Source of the DNA: Trichoplusia ni
Lineage: Eukaryota > Arthropoda > Insecta > Lepidoptera > Noctuidae
DNA length: 64,000 bases
Direction of reading: 5' to 3'
Assembly: GCF_003590095.1 (NCBI RefSeq)
Contig: NC_039500.1
Span: 2,108,001-2,172,000 of the forward strand
Shown here: positions 1-12,600 of the stretch, piece by piece
Layout of the letters: every line of letters starts with the position of its first letter
Numbering within the stretch: the first letter of the stretch is position 1
The notes under the pieces: generated by a model
The model's database searches: none
What the model saw: the letters and a program-made list of their open reading frames with translations, nothing else
Told to the model about the DNA's origin: nothing
Translations under genes and position numbers: made by a program

Positions 1-1511
1 TTTCCACGACAGCACTAACCTGGTAGGTAAACCTTCTAAACATTTCAAGTGAGTTGAATTGATTTGTAAACGACTTCATAATGATTCTCAGTTCATCGGT
101 TTTCTTCCACCTTAGCACTTCGGTCTTGATCAACTAATTTTATCGATTCTTTTTCATTTAACTTGCAATAGCTGTCATTTGGTCCAAGTCTGGCTTAATA
201 GTTTTCATTTGAAACCAGTTACATTTGTTTTGGGTGAGATATATGAGTATGTTCAACAACCGCCTATTACTCATAACAAAAGCAAAGCTTTTCTTTTATT
301 ATGAGTATTTAGTCGTTGCGTGAAAAAGAACTATGATCTTTCTAAACAATAAGGATGTAACATAGGTCACATTCTAAACAGCTCCAGGGTCAGCATCAAC
401 CAACATATCTACTGGTTAATGTCCCATGCGGGAGACAGATTAATTAGATAGAATATTCTTTATTGCACACCACATATATTATGTAGGTCCACCATTGGAT
501 ACAAATAAAACAGTTACATAGTGCCACAATGGGAGGTCTTATTATGGTATTAAAATAATATACAAAAATAAACTGTTATTATTTGGCTAGTATACACATG
601 TGTATATAATGAAGCTCTCGTAATATTATCTTCACAGTCAACTCCACTTTCTCAGAATGCAACCGTTCTCTCCCTACCAATAACAATTAAGTATTCGTAT
701 AATTATGTATAAACTTGGCGTAGGCGAGGTGTTTGTCTTTCCCAAACAACTCGGGATACAATCAATCAACGCGGCGCTTCCAGCCTCTGTTTACTCGCGA
801 TTACTTCGAAAGGTCAACGATATTTCTGGCCGGTAATAAATTTTATTGATTATGCTTTTATTGAAAACGATTTTTTTTTTGTTAAAGTCGATATGGCGGC
901 GTAGTCTTCCTTGTGAGATGATATCAGTATAAAAGGTATGGAAGAAGAAGACAACGTTGAGCCGACCCCTAATAAAATAATTGAGTGATGATGCTTTTAA
1001 TTTATTGAAATCAAATTTTGACCTCCTTCACATATATATAATAGACACAATCAGCTCTTGCCTAAAGAGTCTGGTTAGGTCTGAAGCTAAACGAGAGATC
1101 TTGATAAATACGCGCAAGTTAATCATTTTTTCGATATTTTTTTTAAAACTTTTCTTTTGCAGTCAATATTCAACAGGCGTTTGATTATTTGACATAGTTC
1201 TTTATTGTTATGAATATATGTTTTATTTTTGTTTAATAATTAGATAGTGTGTGCTGCTGTGTAGTTGTTGCACCGCCGCGCCGTGAGCTCACAGTTAGCC
1301 TACTAGACTAAGCGGCCAAACAAGGGAGCGGCCCATTCACGTATCCGTAATGAATCATCCAAGTTACTAAAGGTACTAGGTTACTAGGATTTTAAAGTAA
1401 TTACTTTGATTTTAAACACAAAGTGCCTAAACGTGAAGCTAAGTTTAAATACTACATAATTCTGAAAAGTTACTGAAGAGGTCACCTGGTTTTCAAAATG
1501 CGCCGAAAAAA

Positions 1512-1680
1512 ATCCCTACTAATGTTATAAATGCGAAAGTAACTCGGTCTATCTGTCTGTTACGCTTTCACCTCTAAACCACAAAACTGATTTTAATGAA
1601 ATTTGGTACAGAGATAGAGTTGACCTTGAGAAAGAACATAGGATAGTTTTTATTACATAGGAGATAGCTAAAAAACAAAG
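1512..1680 (+). repeat. Short interspersed repeat, family A (copy 1)
   Basis: It begins with a 'ccctactaatgttataaatgcg' type start and contains the 'tttggtacagagatagag' core. A second, longer copy lies at 12883-13096 on the same strand. The two share the start, the tract of 'tctgtctgt' repeats and the core, so they are one family. It resembles a very common lepidopteran non-autonomous repeat; I cannot assign its class. Confidence 0.7.
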
Positions 1681-1985
1681 CAAAGCAAGTGTATTTAATT
1701 GCAACTAAGTAAACAATTTTAAATTACGAGCAGTTTTTAGGAAAATAATTTCTTGTTGAAATGTTGGCGTAATTTCCTCACTTCTAGTTATTTTTAAATT
1801 GGTATAGATCATAATTCGAAGAACTAAATGCTATCATTATAACTTTAATCAAATTATAAATTTAATTTGCACTTGGTATTAGTTTAAGGATTTCCTTAGT
1901 TAAATATACAACACGTTACTACCTTTTCCTTATACCTACCTAACCTACCACCTATAGGGAAAACTTCGCAGAAATAATGCCTTAA

Positions 1986-2301
1986 ATATAGAACTTACAG
2001 CAAAAGATAAGGTACGGTGTATAAAACCGTATTAAACTTTTAAACAAGACTTGTCAAATGAGGGCTGGACTCGCAACACATTGAATTCATGACATACAGC
2101 ATTTTAACAGAAGGACTAAGATAAATAAGGCTGAGCTTTCCGCTAAGTCTGAGTAACAGGGTTAAGTTTTTACTATATAGAACTTACGGCAAAAGATAAG
2201 GTACGGGCTATTAAATCGTATCAAACTTGTCGAATGAGGTTCTTGACTGAGGATAAGGCTAAGCTTTCCGCTAAATCTAAGTGGTAGGGTTCCGTTTTTA
2301 C
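1986..2301 (+). repeat. Two diverged direct repeats
   Basis: Unit 1 (about 1986-2171) and unit 2 (about 2177-2301) both open with 'atagaacttac', continue with 'gcaaaagataaggtacgg', and close with a 'gctttccgctaa' block followed by 'gtttttac'. Unit 2 is shorter through internal deletion. The 3' end, with 'ggaatcctaaaaacag' just after unit 2, resembles the end of a repeat seen again near 5160-5215. Confidence 0.65.
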
Positions 2302-2335
2302 CCTCTGCGGAATCCTAAAAACAGTAGGTACATAC

Positions 2336-5300
2336 CTTGCTGTTCAACTTTCTGCGTCCTCGGATCCTCCCATTTTATATAGATGAGTGCGTACCAGTTC
2401 CCTGGTTTCGGGTTCTCTATCGTATAAGTCCTGTTCTTTCCGTCTGACAGCAGTTCTTGTGTGTGCACCGGTTCTCTGGTCGCTGGATCTATGAAGTCCT
2501 TTGGAAAGCCGTACCCGTCAGGATTGACTGCCGGATACGAGCCGTGTTTTATGTTTATGATAACTTCTTGGGGATCGCATGATCCTGGAAGGAAAAGAAA
2601 TGGATGAAGTATTCTGTGAAAGAAATATGCAGTTTATTTCGATTTAGTTCAAATCGCGACACCACCGTCAGCTTATGATTAAGGACTTCGGTTCCTTTCG
2701 AAACTAGTCGAGCTGTCTCGATAAATAAGCGAGTAAACCGTCGCATCATAAGTACAGATTGTATTTTGAGCGATGAGTATTTTGAAAAATAACAAATTTT
2801 GCCGATGGATCACTGAGAGGGGTGATGATATTGAAGTTTTGTCAGGTAATTGTGCTGTTAAACCATCAAACAAGAACGGTTGAAAATACAAAAAATTACG
2901 ATGTTTGAATTATAAATCAATCAGGATTTTTAATCTAATCTTAATAGATAATTAGTTTCATACATGCTTGCATGATCAACAAAGATAACGAATAAATTAT
3001 GTTAAATTGTTTATATTTTCTTGATAGGTATTGTGAAGGTTTTTTAAGGCCTTAATAACAATCTCGTGAACATATTTTTAACGTTGTTTTTGGATAGACA
3101 TGATCTTTATCATAATCTAAGAACGGAATACGTTCACTGCTGAACAAAGACCTGCCCCAAAATCTCCAAAGTGATCATTCAACAATACATAGAACAATGA
3201 CAAAGGGACAACCTTCAGGTTTCAAGTATTACAAAGACACGAAGCATTCTTTTATAAAGTTATCTTCCAAAAATGTCTGCCCGTTGCCAAAACTAGATAT
3301 CCTAAATATGGCTATGCCCATAAAGGCCGAGACGATTAAACGTAGCTCCAACATGTGCTTTGTGTTTTCACACAAACATGTCTTATACTTTACAAAGCTG
3401 ATTTGAAATGGTCGTCAAACATTAAAATTATTGAAAATTATATCAACAGTTATTTAACGCTTTTGGTGGTTTATTTTGCATTGGACTTTTCAATTGGTTG
3501 AAAGTACTTTCAAAAGGTTTTTAGCAAATAAGATACCTTATACATATTTATGGTTCCAAAAGACAAGGAACGTTTTGATCTATGAATAAAGAGCTATCAC
3601 ACGCTCTGTATTGTTATTCCAATCATTCGACACCAGGCAACCGAGACCACCATGTTTCTGTAAGGTGTGAATGTTTAGACGATGTGACTTCTTTACTGAT
3701 AGATGTTCCTCGCTACTTTTTTCTACTTTCCAAATAAAATTCTTAACGTTCAAGTGCGATGTAAAACTATTATTTACAGTACTATCTACCTTACAAAACT
3801 AAGCGATAATGACGACGATGAAATGATAATTATATGAAAAAAAGAATTGCCCGAGAAATCGTTGTCCTGTTATTCTTGCAAGCTTTATGGATGTAAAAGC
3901 AAATATTATAAAACCTCAAAAAACCAACAGAAAGGTTCGTTCTCCAATATTTGAATTGTTATTTACTCTTTACATTATTACAATAAATATCGATTGTTTA
4001 ATCAATTCAGTGACTTTTATCTAGATTATTTATCTGAAATTATCAGCACGCAATTCATTATCGCTTGTGCCTGAGTATATAATGAAATATTGTGTTTATC
4101 ATCAATAGGTTGTTTTGATCTATTCTGATTTAGAATAGTCTCATATAAAATGACCTTTGAAATCTATGTGTTGTGAGGTTTTTGAAGTCTAGGTTGAAAA
4201 GAAAGCAATATGGGCAAAATGCCTTTCGAGATACAATGCAATTTGTCTGAATACCCGACATTTTTTTTTAATGTCGGTCAGATACTGGTAGTTGGATGAT
4301 AGTATTGAATACGTCTTTTTCTCTTCTCCAGAATAGAAATTAAGCGTGACATCACTTCTGTGTATATTAAAATTTGGCTTCGCTGATAAGTCATAAACCA
4401 TTAGGGGGTTACCTAAACTTTTGTAGACTTATCTTTATCAAATTTTATTGTTCTGATAAAGGCAAAAGTACTTGTGAAATATTTGTTAATTCAATATCTG
4501 ATGAACTAAATTGATTGTTTTTTTTTATGTTCAGTTGTCATCCCTATTTCTTGACTTCAACACATTTTGTCACACAGAATAGTAGCGGTAGACCACAAAC
4601 GTGTACTTTCGCAAGATTATAGTTCATAACTGGCATTCGTCTAGTTTACAATGTTAATTGAATTACTCTAGATCTTTACCTCATTTTTTTATTAGATGTA
4701 CTTTATATTTTTGGCCTTCCCAGTAAACAGAGGACAAAGTAATTTTGTATTTGGTTATTTATATACTGCATTGCTACATTTTTAATGGAGTATTTGAAGT
4801 AGATGTAATCTGCAAAGTATAATGTCTTCAGCAGAGTCATGAGTTCCCGTTGTGAGTAACATTCTGCACGTATTGTGGTGTAATGCCTCGTTTCACAAAT
4901 GTGATGATGATAACAAATAACCGAAGTCAGACTCTCGATACCGAGGGTTCCGAACATATGGGCTAAAGAAAACAAATCGATTGGGGGACATCAAATTGAA
5001 AGTCGAAACCAAAAAAGTTATGACCGCAACTTTATATCGCGTAACTCAATCTTTGTTTTTTGTTATTTGTTGGGAACGCAGCATCAGAAATACAACATCA
5101 GTCTAGATATCATGGTTCATGAGACACAGCTTTGTATCATACGGACAGACAGAGAAGCCTCTGTAATAGGTTTCAGTTTCTACTCTTTGGTTGTTGGAAC
5201 CCTAAAAACAGGACGAACTAGTTAATAGGTTATACCGCTCATATAATATTTACAACTTAGGCTTAACCTTCGTCAAACAAAGTCTTCTACCCATTACAAA

Positions 5301-8300
5301 TTCAAATGTCGACAGTTACCATTGTTTACCCTGTGAAAGTATTACCATAATGCCTTTACGTTCGTTTGCTAGAACAACCATCTGTCCACAAGACACGGGT
5401 AACGTTGTAACTGCCCACAAGCACGCAACGATCCGTGATGCTATTACTACAAATGCGGAAGTTTGAATTTAGGATATTTGTTATCCAATTACTGAGGAAG
5501 CCAGGCTGTCAGGAGAAACTTCTGTGAACGTAATGGTAACGGGTTTGAGATGGTTCAAAGAGGTTTGTCATTCATTCGTGAGATCTAATAGAAGACAGTT
5601 TACTTCGGAGGTAGTAGGTTTAGACGAATTCGACTGCTGTTTCGAACGAGTTGAGAAAGAATCGAGAGCGAAGAAAAGAAGCGAGACCCGTCACTAGCGA
5701 AAATTCACATACATTGATTTCTACTTGATCACGGTTTTGTTCAATAGTAAAATATCAGGACTGAAATTAGAACCGAACCAGTTATAGGAGTAAGTCTACT
5801 TGTTATAACGTTGGAGCAATTATTAAGCAGCCGAAGAAATACTGTTGAAACAGGCGATGCTTGAAGTTATCGAGCAATCAATTTGACTGCTTGAAGCTGT
5901 AATCAAGCAATTAAAATCATCGTCGCTTAGGAAAAATAAAAAGCGATTTGTGGTATACTGATTTTATAAAGTAGTTGCCCGGATACTGCGGTTCTTTCTT
6001 ATTCTGGAATAAGGATGAATTTTTAATTTTTCTTCTTTACTCCGAAAATAGGATTTGGTTTGCATATTGCATACATGCTCATAGCTTTACGTAATTCTCT
6101 ATCATATTTCAGCTATACCCTTAATATCAAAGGGCAGAGAGCATGTAAACTCATGATAAAAGCTAATAGATAAACCTATTATGGTGCAAGAACGGGCCCG
6201 GGGGACGTGCCGCACTTTCGCTCCATTATTAAATTAATAACTACACTTTATTACACTAGCCCTATTATTAATGGGATATACGAAAGCATTATATGTAACT
6301 CAGCTTTTAATATTCGGTATATCATACAGTAATTTAATGATACTTAGTTGGCATATGCTAGTTTTAGTGTACCTTCAGTAATCTATATATCTATATATAT
6401 ATAAAAATGAAATGCTGTTCGTTAGTCTCGCTAAAACTCAAAAACGGCTGAACCGATTTGGCTTTTTTTAGTCTTGAAATATTCGTAGAAGTCCAGGGAA
6501 GGTTTAAACGATGAGAAAATACGGCAACGAAAAAAAATACTACGCGGGTGAAACCGCGGTAAACAGCTAGTTTGAAATATTTTTCATCTTTTTTTAGGTT
6601 CGGTTTACTCACGCATTTGTAATCGCTGTTTGTCACAACCGGAGTCCTTCATCAAGAGCTCTCGAAACGAAAGTTGTTATAGCTACTTGGATGCCCGTTA
6701 GGTTACGTCTTCAATCCACTGCTGGGCAGAAGCCTCGCTTAAGACTATTTCTGCCCACATATACCACTAAAAATTTTGATCCTATTAAGTTTGCTTGGCG
6801 ACTGATCATAATAATTTAAAGCTTTATATAATAATTAGTCACTAAATTAATTAATTTAATAATCCGAATTGGAAAGGAAACCTTCGTTATTTTGTCTTCA
6901 CTCAAAAATGGACTCCTTCTAGGGACACACCTAGGACCAATACTAGAATGACTTTATTAAATCACAACAGCCATGACTTACAGTGTCAATAACATATTAT
7001 TCTACATAGATTAAGAATACAGAATTCTGTTCACTAATAAAATTGATCATAATAAAATCAAACAATCAGAATGAGAAAGCATATCAAGCTTTATGTCTGA
7101 CAATTATGATAAAACTTAATATGAAGTAGACTTGATGACTACTAAAGGAACAAGATACTTTACAGAAAAAATAGACTTTCTAAAAACAGAACTGGCCATT
7201 AATGAGAATGAAACTTAGGACAAAAGCAATCTAAATACAACAAGACAATATTAGTAAAATAAAGCACTCTTTTACATATTTTTCTAAATAGTCTGTGTAG
7301 TTCTACAATCACAATTGTTTTTATTCAAACTGCTTCTATCGACACCTTTCCTTGTGTTGTCCCTAAATGTCTATTAGTCTTTCCACTTAAACATGAGAAA
7401 GACATTGTGAAGCTTAATGGAAACTCTTTCTTTTTTGGTAACTTTCACACAACGCCATCTAGTCTCAAACTAAGCAGCACTTGTATTATAAATACTAAAC
7501 AACTGATAAACATAACTTATATATTTCTAAATACATACATAATAAAGATAATTTACACCCTTATACTGCTCCTTACACAAAAACATTGGTCCTGGGTGGG
7601 AATCGAACCCAGGACCTCTGTATAGCAGTCAGGGTGACTAACCACTAGACCAACAGGCCCATCCTTACTGTCTTAAATATGACAGCCAGTCTTATGAAAT
7701 AATGCATTTATGTAGGTGTTGTCAGTACATATCAGTGACAATTGAGATAATGATTGCAGTTATGACCTCCTTGTGACCAGTTATTTATCTTGGACAATGT
7801 AGCTTGATATTAAAATTAACTGACTATGTTAGGACACAAAAATTGATAATATAATTTGGTGTTTGTGATTTAGAAAATGTGAATTTAAATATTATGCCTA
7901 GAAAATGTTTCATTGTTATGCTAATGAATTTTTATTAACTGTGTTAATTAAATAGTTCTTAGTATCTACTGGAGAGTACACTGTTGAGTATATTCAGTGT
8001 GTACCTATATGGTAATTGCTTAGTGCATAGAATATTAAATTGCTAAGTTTATTTCAAGTTAAATAAAATTAATAGAGATATTATTTTTATTTATTTACAC
8101 AAAGATTAAACATACCTTTGTGTAAATAAGAAAAATAATTCCTCAAGCAAAGCTATAAAACATTTTTTTACACAATATTTACATGAAAAATTAATACAAC
8201 GAAAATATCATGCATTAAAAATAATTAAAATAAATATAATGGGGAGCAGATAAATAAAAAAATAAGAAAAGAAAACAATAAAGTGTTAGTGTTACCTACC

Positions 8301-8585
8301 AATGTTATTCAAGTGGAGTTCCTCAGATTGAAATGTGAAACGGGCTTCCGTGACATCCCTCATTATAGGATAGAAAACAACCGAGACAGTGCGATAATTT
8401 CTGTACATATATACATCAGTGGCGATCTGCCTAGTGACCAGATGGTAATCATCTAGCAACACTGTACGAGTCCTTGTTAACTGCTCTATTATCCTTTTTC
8501 TGTTAGCATCCTCTTCAGCTTCTTTATCACCAAAAATATATGCAATGCACACAAACAATATTACAAAATTTAAACAAACTCTCAT
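2336..8585 (-). CDS. PGAP6/TMEM8-like secreted or membrane protein, first two coding exons (partial)
   Basis: Two exons join in phase on the minus strand: 8585-8300 (ATG at 8585, 286 nt) and 2584-2336 (249 nt). The junction makes one Gly codon, and both introns have GT-AG ends. The 178 visible residues begin with a hydrophobic signal peptide (about residues 1-19, ending IFG). A Tyr-rich stretch follows (YRNYRTVSVVFYP) and then, across the splice, a Cys-Asp-Pro-Gln segment and HGSYPAVNP. This layout resembles the extracellular N-terminal part of the PGAP6/TMEM8 family, whose vertebrate member is a GPI-processing phospholipase A2. That match is from memory and moderate. The exon at 2336 ends in a good donor (gtatgt), so the gene continues past the left edge, where the family's C-terminal membrane helices would lie. 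The gene is head to head with adenylosuccinate synthetase. Confidence 0.6.
6386..6572 (+). repeat. Short interspersed repeat, family C
   Basis: A TA-rich start ('atatatatataaaaatga') is followed by 'gttagtctcgctaaaactc', 'ggctgaaccgatttgg' and a 'cgggtgaaaccgcggtaaacagctag' type end. This is the usual form of a short repeat found many times in moth genomes. It has no coding capacity. Confidence 0.65.
7441..7661 (-). mobile_element. tRNA-derived SINE
   Basis: Read on the minus strand from about 7661, the head is tRNA-like: an A box in 'tggtctagtggttag' and a B box 'gggttcgattcccac' at the spacing of a pol III internal promoter. The cloverleaf is not intact and the body continues beyond it, so it is not a tRNA gene. 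The tail carries 'caacgccatctagtctcaaac' (complement) near 7450. A short piece of the same tail lies near 47818-47860. Confidence 0.75.
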
Positions 8586-9658
8586 TTCGCCGATTATTCG
8601 CCTACCTGCCTACAACACGATCCAAATATACATGCGCGCAACATTAACAGACACCAAAATAGTGTTATTTTAATTCAAGACTATCTATATTATTTTTTCA
8701 GTGTTAAAAATACTTAGAAATACACTCGCGAATCGACCGACAACCGTGAACCGTCTATTAATCAATCAACAAACGTTCTGTTATGTCAATGTCAAATAAC
8801 ACATGTGTCAGTTTTTTTAGAAACTTGATCACTGGTCTTTTGACACCATATAGGTGTACCTTGAACATTGTACCCTATCTTGTGAACGAATTATACTCTA
8901 TTTCAAGAGTGTAGCTTATCAAATTTCTTTTAAATATTAATATTAATTAATTCTACAACCTTGGCATCACGACATCAATGGCAATGAAACTAAACGCAAT
9001 GACACATAATCTCGTTTAGAAATAATTAAAATGTTTTTTTTTTTTCATCAATTCGGTATAATAAAGACATTTTCGTAAAATTGATAATAAAACTACTTAT
9101 TTCATTTCGAATTACTTCTAATTACTTTTAAGAAATATTAGGAGAGCTAAAATTTTTAAGTAGCTATGCGTTCCAAATGACTGACAGCTGTTAAACACCC
9201 GTGACCACAATGAGTATTGTCACAACTCAAATTTACCTTCATTATAAGGAAAACAAAGTAAAATCAATGGCAATTATGTGGTAAATATACGTTTGATAAT
9301 GAGCGTTCATTAACTTTACAGGATTCAAATAACCTCATTTTCCGTAAAGTGACAAATACTCGCCGTTGCAACTGTAAATCATCAAAATAATTTGTCTTAC
9401 ACATAACCAGTTAGACTGGTTGTTTGTGGTAAAAGTCTGGAAACATCAAAGTTAATGTATGATATTTTGTTTCGCCTCTAATTACTTCGTTAGCTAACTT
9501 GTAGGAAGATTTAACTATTGGAAATTAAAATTAATGGCATCGTTACGAAGGTAATTATCATTTTCGAGTGTGGTATCACAGAAACCTTTTTGCAACAGCG
9601 AGCCCGGCGCGCGCATGTCTCGCTCATTCCTATAAAATTCAGAAGTTTGCAATAAATA
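8586..9658. promoter_or_regulatory. Divergent intergenic region, PGAP6-like gene and AdSS
   Basis: About 1.07 kb separates two start codons that face away from each other, so both promoters should lie here. I see no clear TATA box or initiator at a convincing place. The sequence near 9600 ('gagcccggcgcgcgcatg') is locally GC-rich, as expected just upstream of a housekeeping first exon. No repeat was recognised. Confidence 0.4.
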
Positions 9659-12600
9659 ATGGCTTCGACTGTAAATTCGAAGCAAACAGCGGTTAACGGT
9701 GACGTCTCGTCTATATCGAACCCGTCCAAAAAATCCAAAATGGAAAATAAAGTTGCCGTTGTTTTGGGTGGTCAATGGGGGGACGAGGGAAAAGGAAAAG
9801 TGGTGGATCTATTAGCTGTTAACTGTGACATCGTGTGCCGCTGTCAGGTTTGATAAATCTTTGCATTGTTTTTACTAGTGTTACGATATCGGTGTTTTTT
9901 ACAATCTTTATTTCCTTACTTTTTTTTTTCTTGGTCTCTTCACGGCAATGTTTATGCATGAGATTTTGAGGTTATAATTAGCACGAGAATCAACCTAAAT
10001 AATTGATTAAACTATGTTTTATTATTTTCATCGACGTTATCATGTTTCGGGCAACCAAAACAGATATATTGAAGATCCTTAGGAGTTGGCGGCGCGCCAA
10101 AATTTGTTTGAAAACATGTGAACTGCGAACACAATGTTTTTGTATGAATTTGAGAATACATGACGCGTGCCAAGTGTCTTAGCGGGAACTGCTGTACGCT
10201 GGTTCAATGTTGCGTAAACTCGCCAGTTCCGGTCGTCTTATGTAACGTTAATTATTTATATTTCGAGTTTTTTTTTTCAAATTTAATAGTCATGTGACTG
10301 AATGGTTCAGACACTAGTATTTTTAGACACGTAAATAGACCTTGTATGCATGCTAAATGTGGATTTCTGCCAAGGTCTGGGGCATTTATTGTCATGGTTA
10401 CACTATTGAATGCTATGAATATTTCTGAATTCTGCGACAACTAGTCTAGGGCTCTGTCTAATTTTAAATATGATAGTGCACTATGTTTTGTTGAGATTTA
10501 TGGCAATAAACAACCATTTGAATTGCTGGATATTAGTATTATGTTCAGTAGAGATTTATTGTTGTTAGTTCTGAGCCAATTTTCTTTTGAATTTTCAGAA
10601 CAGACTTTCATTTCTATTATTCTTTCATTATGATTAAAGATTTAGAAATGTACATGGAAAGGAAACAGGTTAAAGTTGTATTTGTTTAACTTTAAACTGC
10701 ATGGGTCACTATGGTCGAATTAGGCAAATTTTTGGACAAATGAAAAATTGATTACATGATTTTTTTTTTAATAATTCCACATTTAAAAATCTTCTAAATG
10801 ATTGTGTTTATTAAATGATTACTCATAAATGGATGATAACTGTTAATGAAATACAAATTAATATAACAATTTTATCAAACAAAATAAAGCAGACATAACA
10901 TTGTCTTGATTACAATCTGGTTTTAGCCAGTTATCTATGCCACTATATATACTTTACTTCACACTGGCATTACCTGCGAATTTAATAAAAACTATTTTAA
11001 AATCTTTGTTTTGTCTGTGGTGAGTAAAATCAGATAACTCTATAGTGACAAGGGTGAATGACCTTGTTGTGAAGTCATTTATTTATAGTTGCTTCACTGA
11101 AATAAAATGGTTTACAAAATGTTTTAATCGACAGCTGAGCAGAATAATAATTGGTCTCCCAGTAAAATGTCACTTGAAGGACAAACTAGAAAGTGTTTCT
11201 CTGTATTAGATTTGTTTTCATCTCCCACAAAACTCAACTAAACTTAATGTGTTTTTAATCTAGTATATTTTTATATGTCAGAGAAGAACATACCATTTTA
11301 TTATATTTGATTAATTTTTACTGCTTTACCTATCAGTCAGAGGTGTTTATTAATCATGTGTAATTTTTTATAATATGTGTATTAATTACATAGGTCAAGT
11401 TCAGTAAAACAATGTTATTTCATAACAATTTCTCCAAGGAGTTCACAATACAAAGTTTCATTGGCTGTATGATCTTTCCTTTGCTTTGACACAATAACCA
11501 CTTTTATAGTACATATCTTGCTTTGCTGCACGGATTTCCGACGTTTTCGGACACCACGTTAAACCCTCGATTTGTCACGGGTTTAATCCCCGCGTCAATG
11601 AGTTTTTATACGATCCAAGAATTTTGGTATCCTTGTGCAGGTGATTTGAATCGCCGGCAAAGTATTGCAACTAGCACGATTATTATTTCTTGCCTCGTCT
11701 TAAGAGCCCGTATGAGCCCTTATAACCCTGCGTAAGGCCAGCTACGACAGTCGACGAACAAAAACAAATAGTGTAGTTTCAGCTTTGTACTTTGTATCCT
11801 AGTCCAAATAGTAAGTCATTGTTTTTTATTGTTGTTCCGATAGTGTTCACGGACATCATCACAAATGATCGTACCTAGAGTTCTAAAATACGTTCAGGAT
11901 TTCTTAATTGCTGACTACAAAACATGTTTTAAGAAAAATAAAACGTTGACGTCATAAACCGGGAGGTGTGACCAGCGTCACTATTTTCGTTCCGTTGTAC
12001 GTCAGTTATCTTTGTTGGCACATTCTGGCACTGATCTTATCCATGACCCTTTGCTCTCTAATGAGGCTTTAGTCATCAAGCGATTCTCAAAATTGTTCAC
12101 TGCACTATTTTTGTCCTTTATGCATAGTTTTTTTAAGATTTCGTGAAAAAAGACAGAATTATCAATATCTAAGTCAAGGAGGAAGAAACTTTCGTAAATA
12201 AATCATTATGCCACTTATTAAGTTAAGTTACGTTATTTCCCATTCCTCTCAAAGAAATAAAAATGCGTTACACGTAATTTTTGCGGGACAAAATTGCAGT
12301 CTTTGCTGATAACACTAATTAACACTTATCTTTTAGTTGCGGAAGTTTATGTAAAAAGATAAGAGGCAAATAAATTACGTCGCTCAATTTGTTTTCTTTG
12401 TATTAAATACGGATCTTAGATATATAAGGGAGACGAAGCTAAAACGAGCTAAATAAAATAAGAGAGAAAGGAATGCTGAGATGAAGCAAAGTATGGTCCC
12501 TAATAAACGAAGGCAGGATATTTTACAATACTACGGCATACCGATAAAGTTCAGACGTTCATACATTATGATCTTCTTGGTAAATATGCTGGCCAAACGT

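Larger units (their letters stand above)
1..2335. other. Intron or downstream part of the PGAP6-like gene, no exon seen
   Basis: No convincing exon is visible on either strand. The minus-strand gene at 2336-8585 is incomplete, so this stretch should be its next intron. It holds a common short repeat (1512-1680), a diverged pair of direct repeats (1986-2301) and a weak match near 1065-1110 to the repeat family found around 2690 and 61240. The short reading frame at 981-1184 has no recognisable composition or homology. Confidence 0.5.
2585..8299. other. Intron 1 of the PGAP6-like gene (5.7 kb)
   Basis: No exon-like sequence was seen. The intron contains scattered repeat pieces: a 'gattaaggacttcggttcc' element near 2680-2750, an RTE-type LINE tail fragment in reverse near 3130-3170 and again near 6710-6750, a repeat end near 5125-5215, a short repeat at 6386-6572 and a reverse-oriented tRNA-derived SINE at 7441-7661. 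The small reading frames in it look random. Confidence 0.6.

Noticed and set aside
7584..7660. A tRNA gene on the minus strand
   Set aside because: A and B boxes are present, but the arms cannot form a full cloverleaf and the sequence continues into a SINE body.
11523..11735. 70-codon plus-strand frame in AdSS intron 1
   Set aside because: No splice context, no motif and no relative that I recognise.
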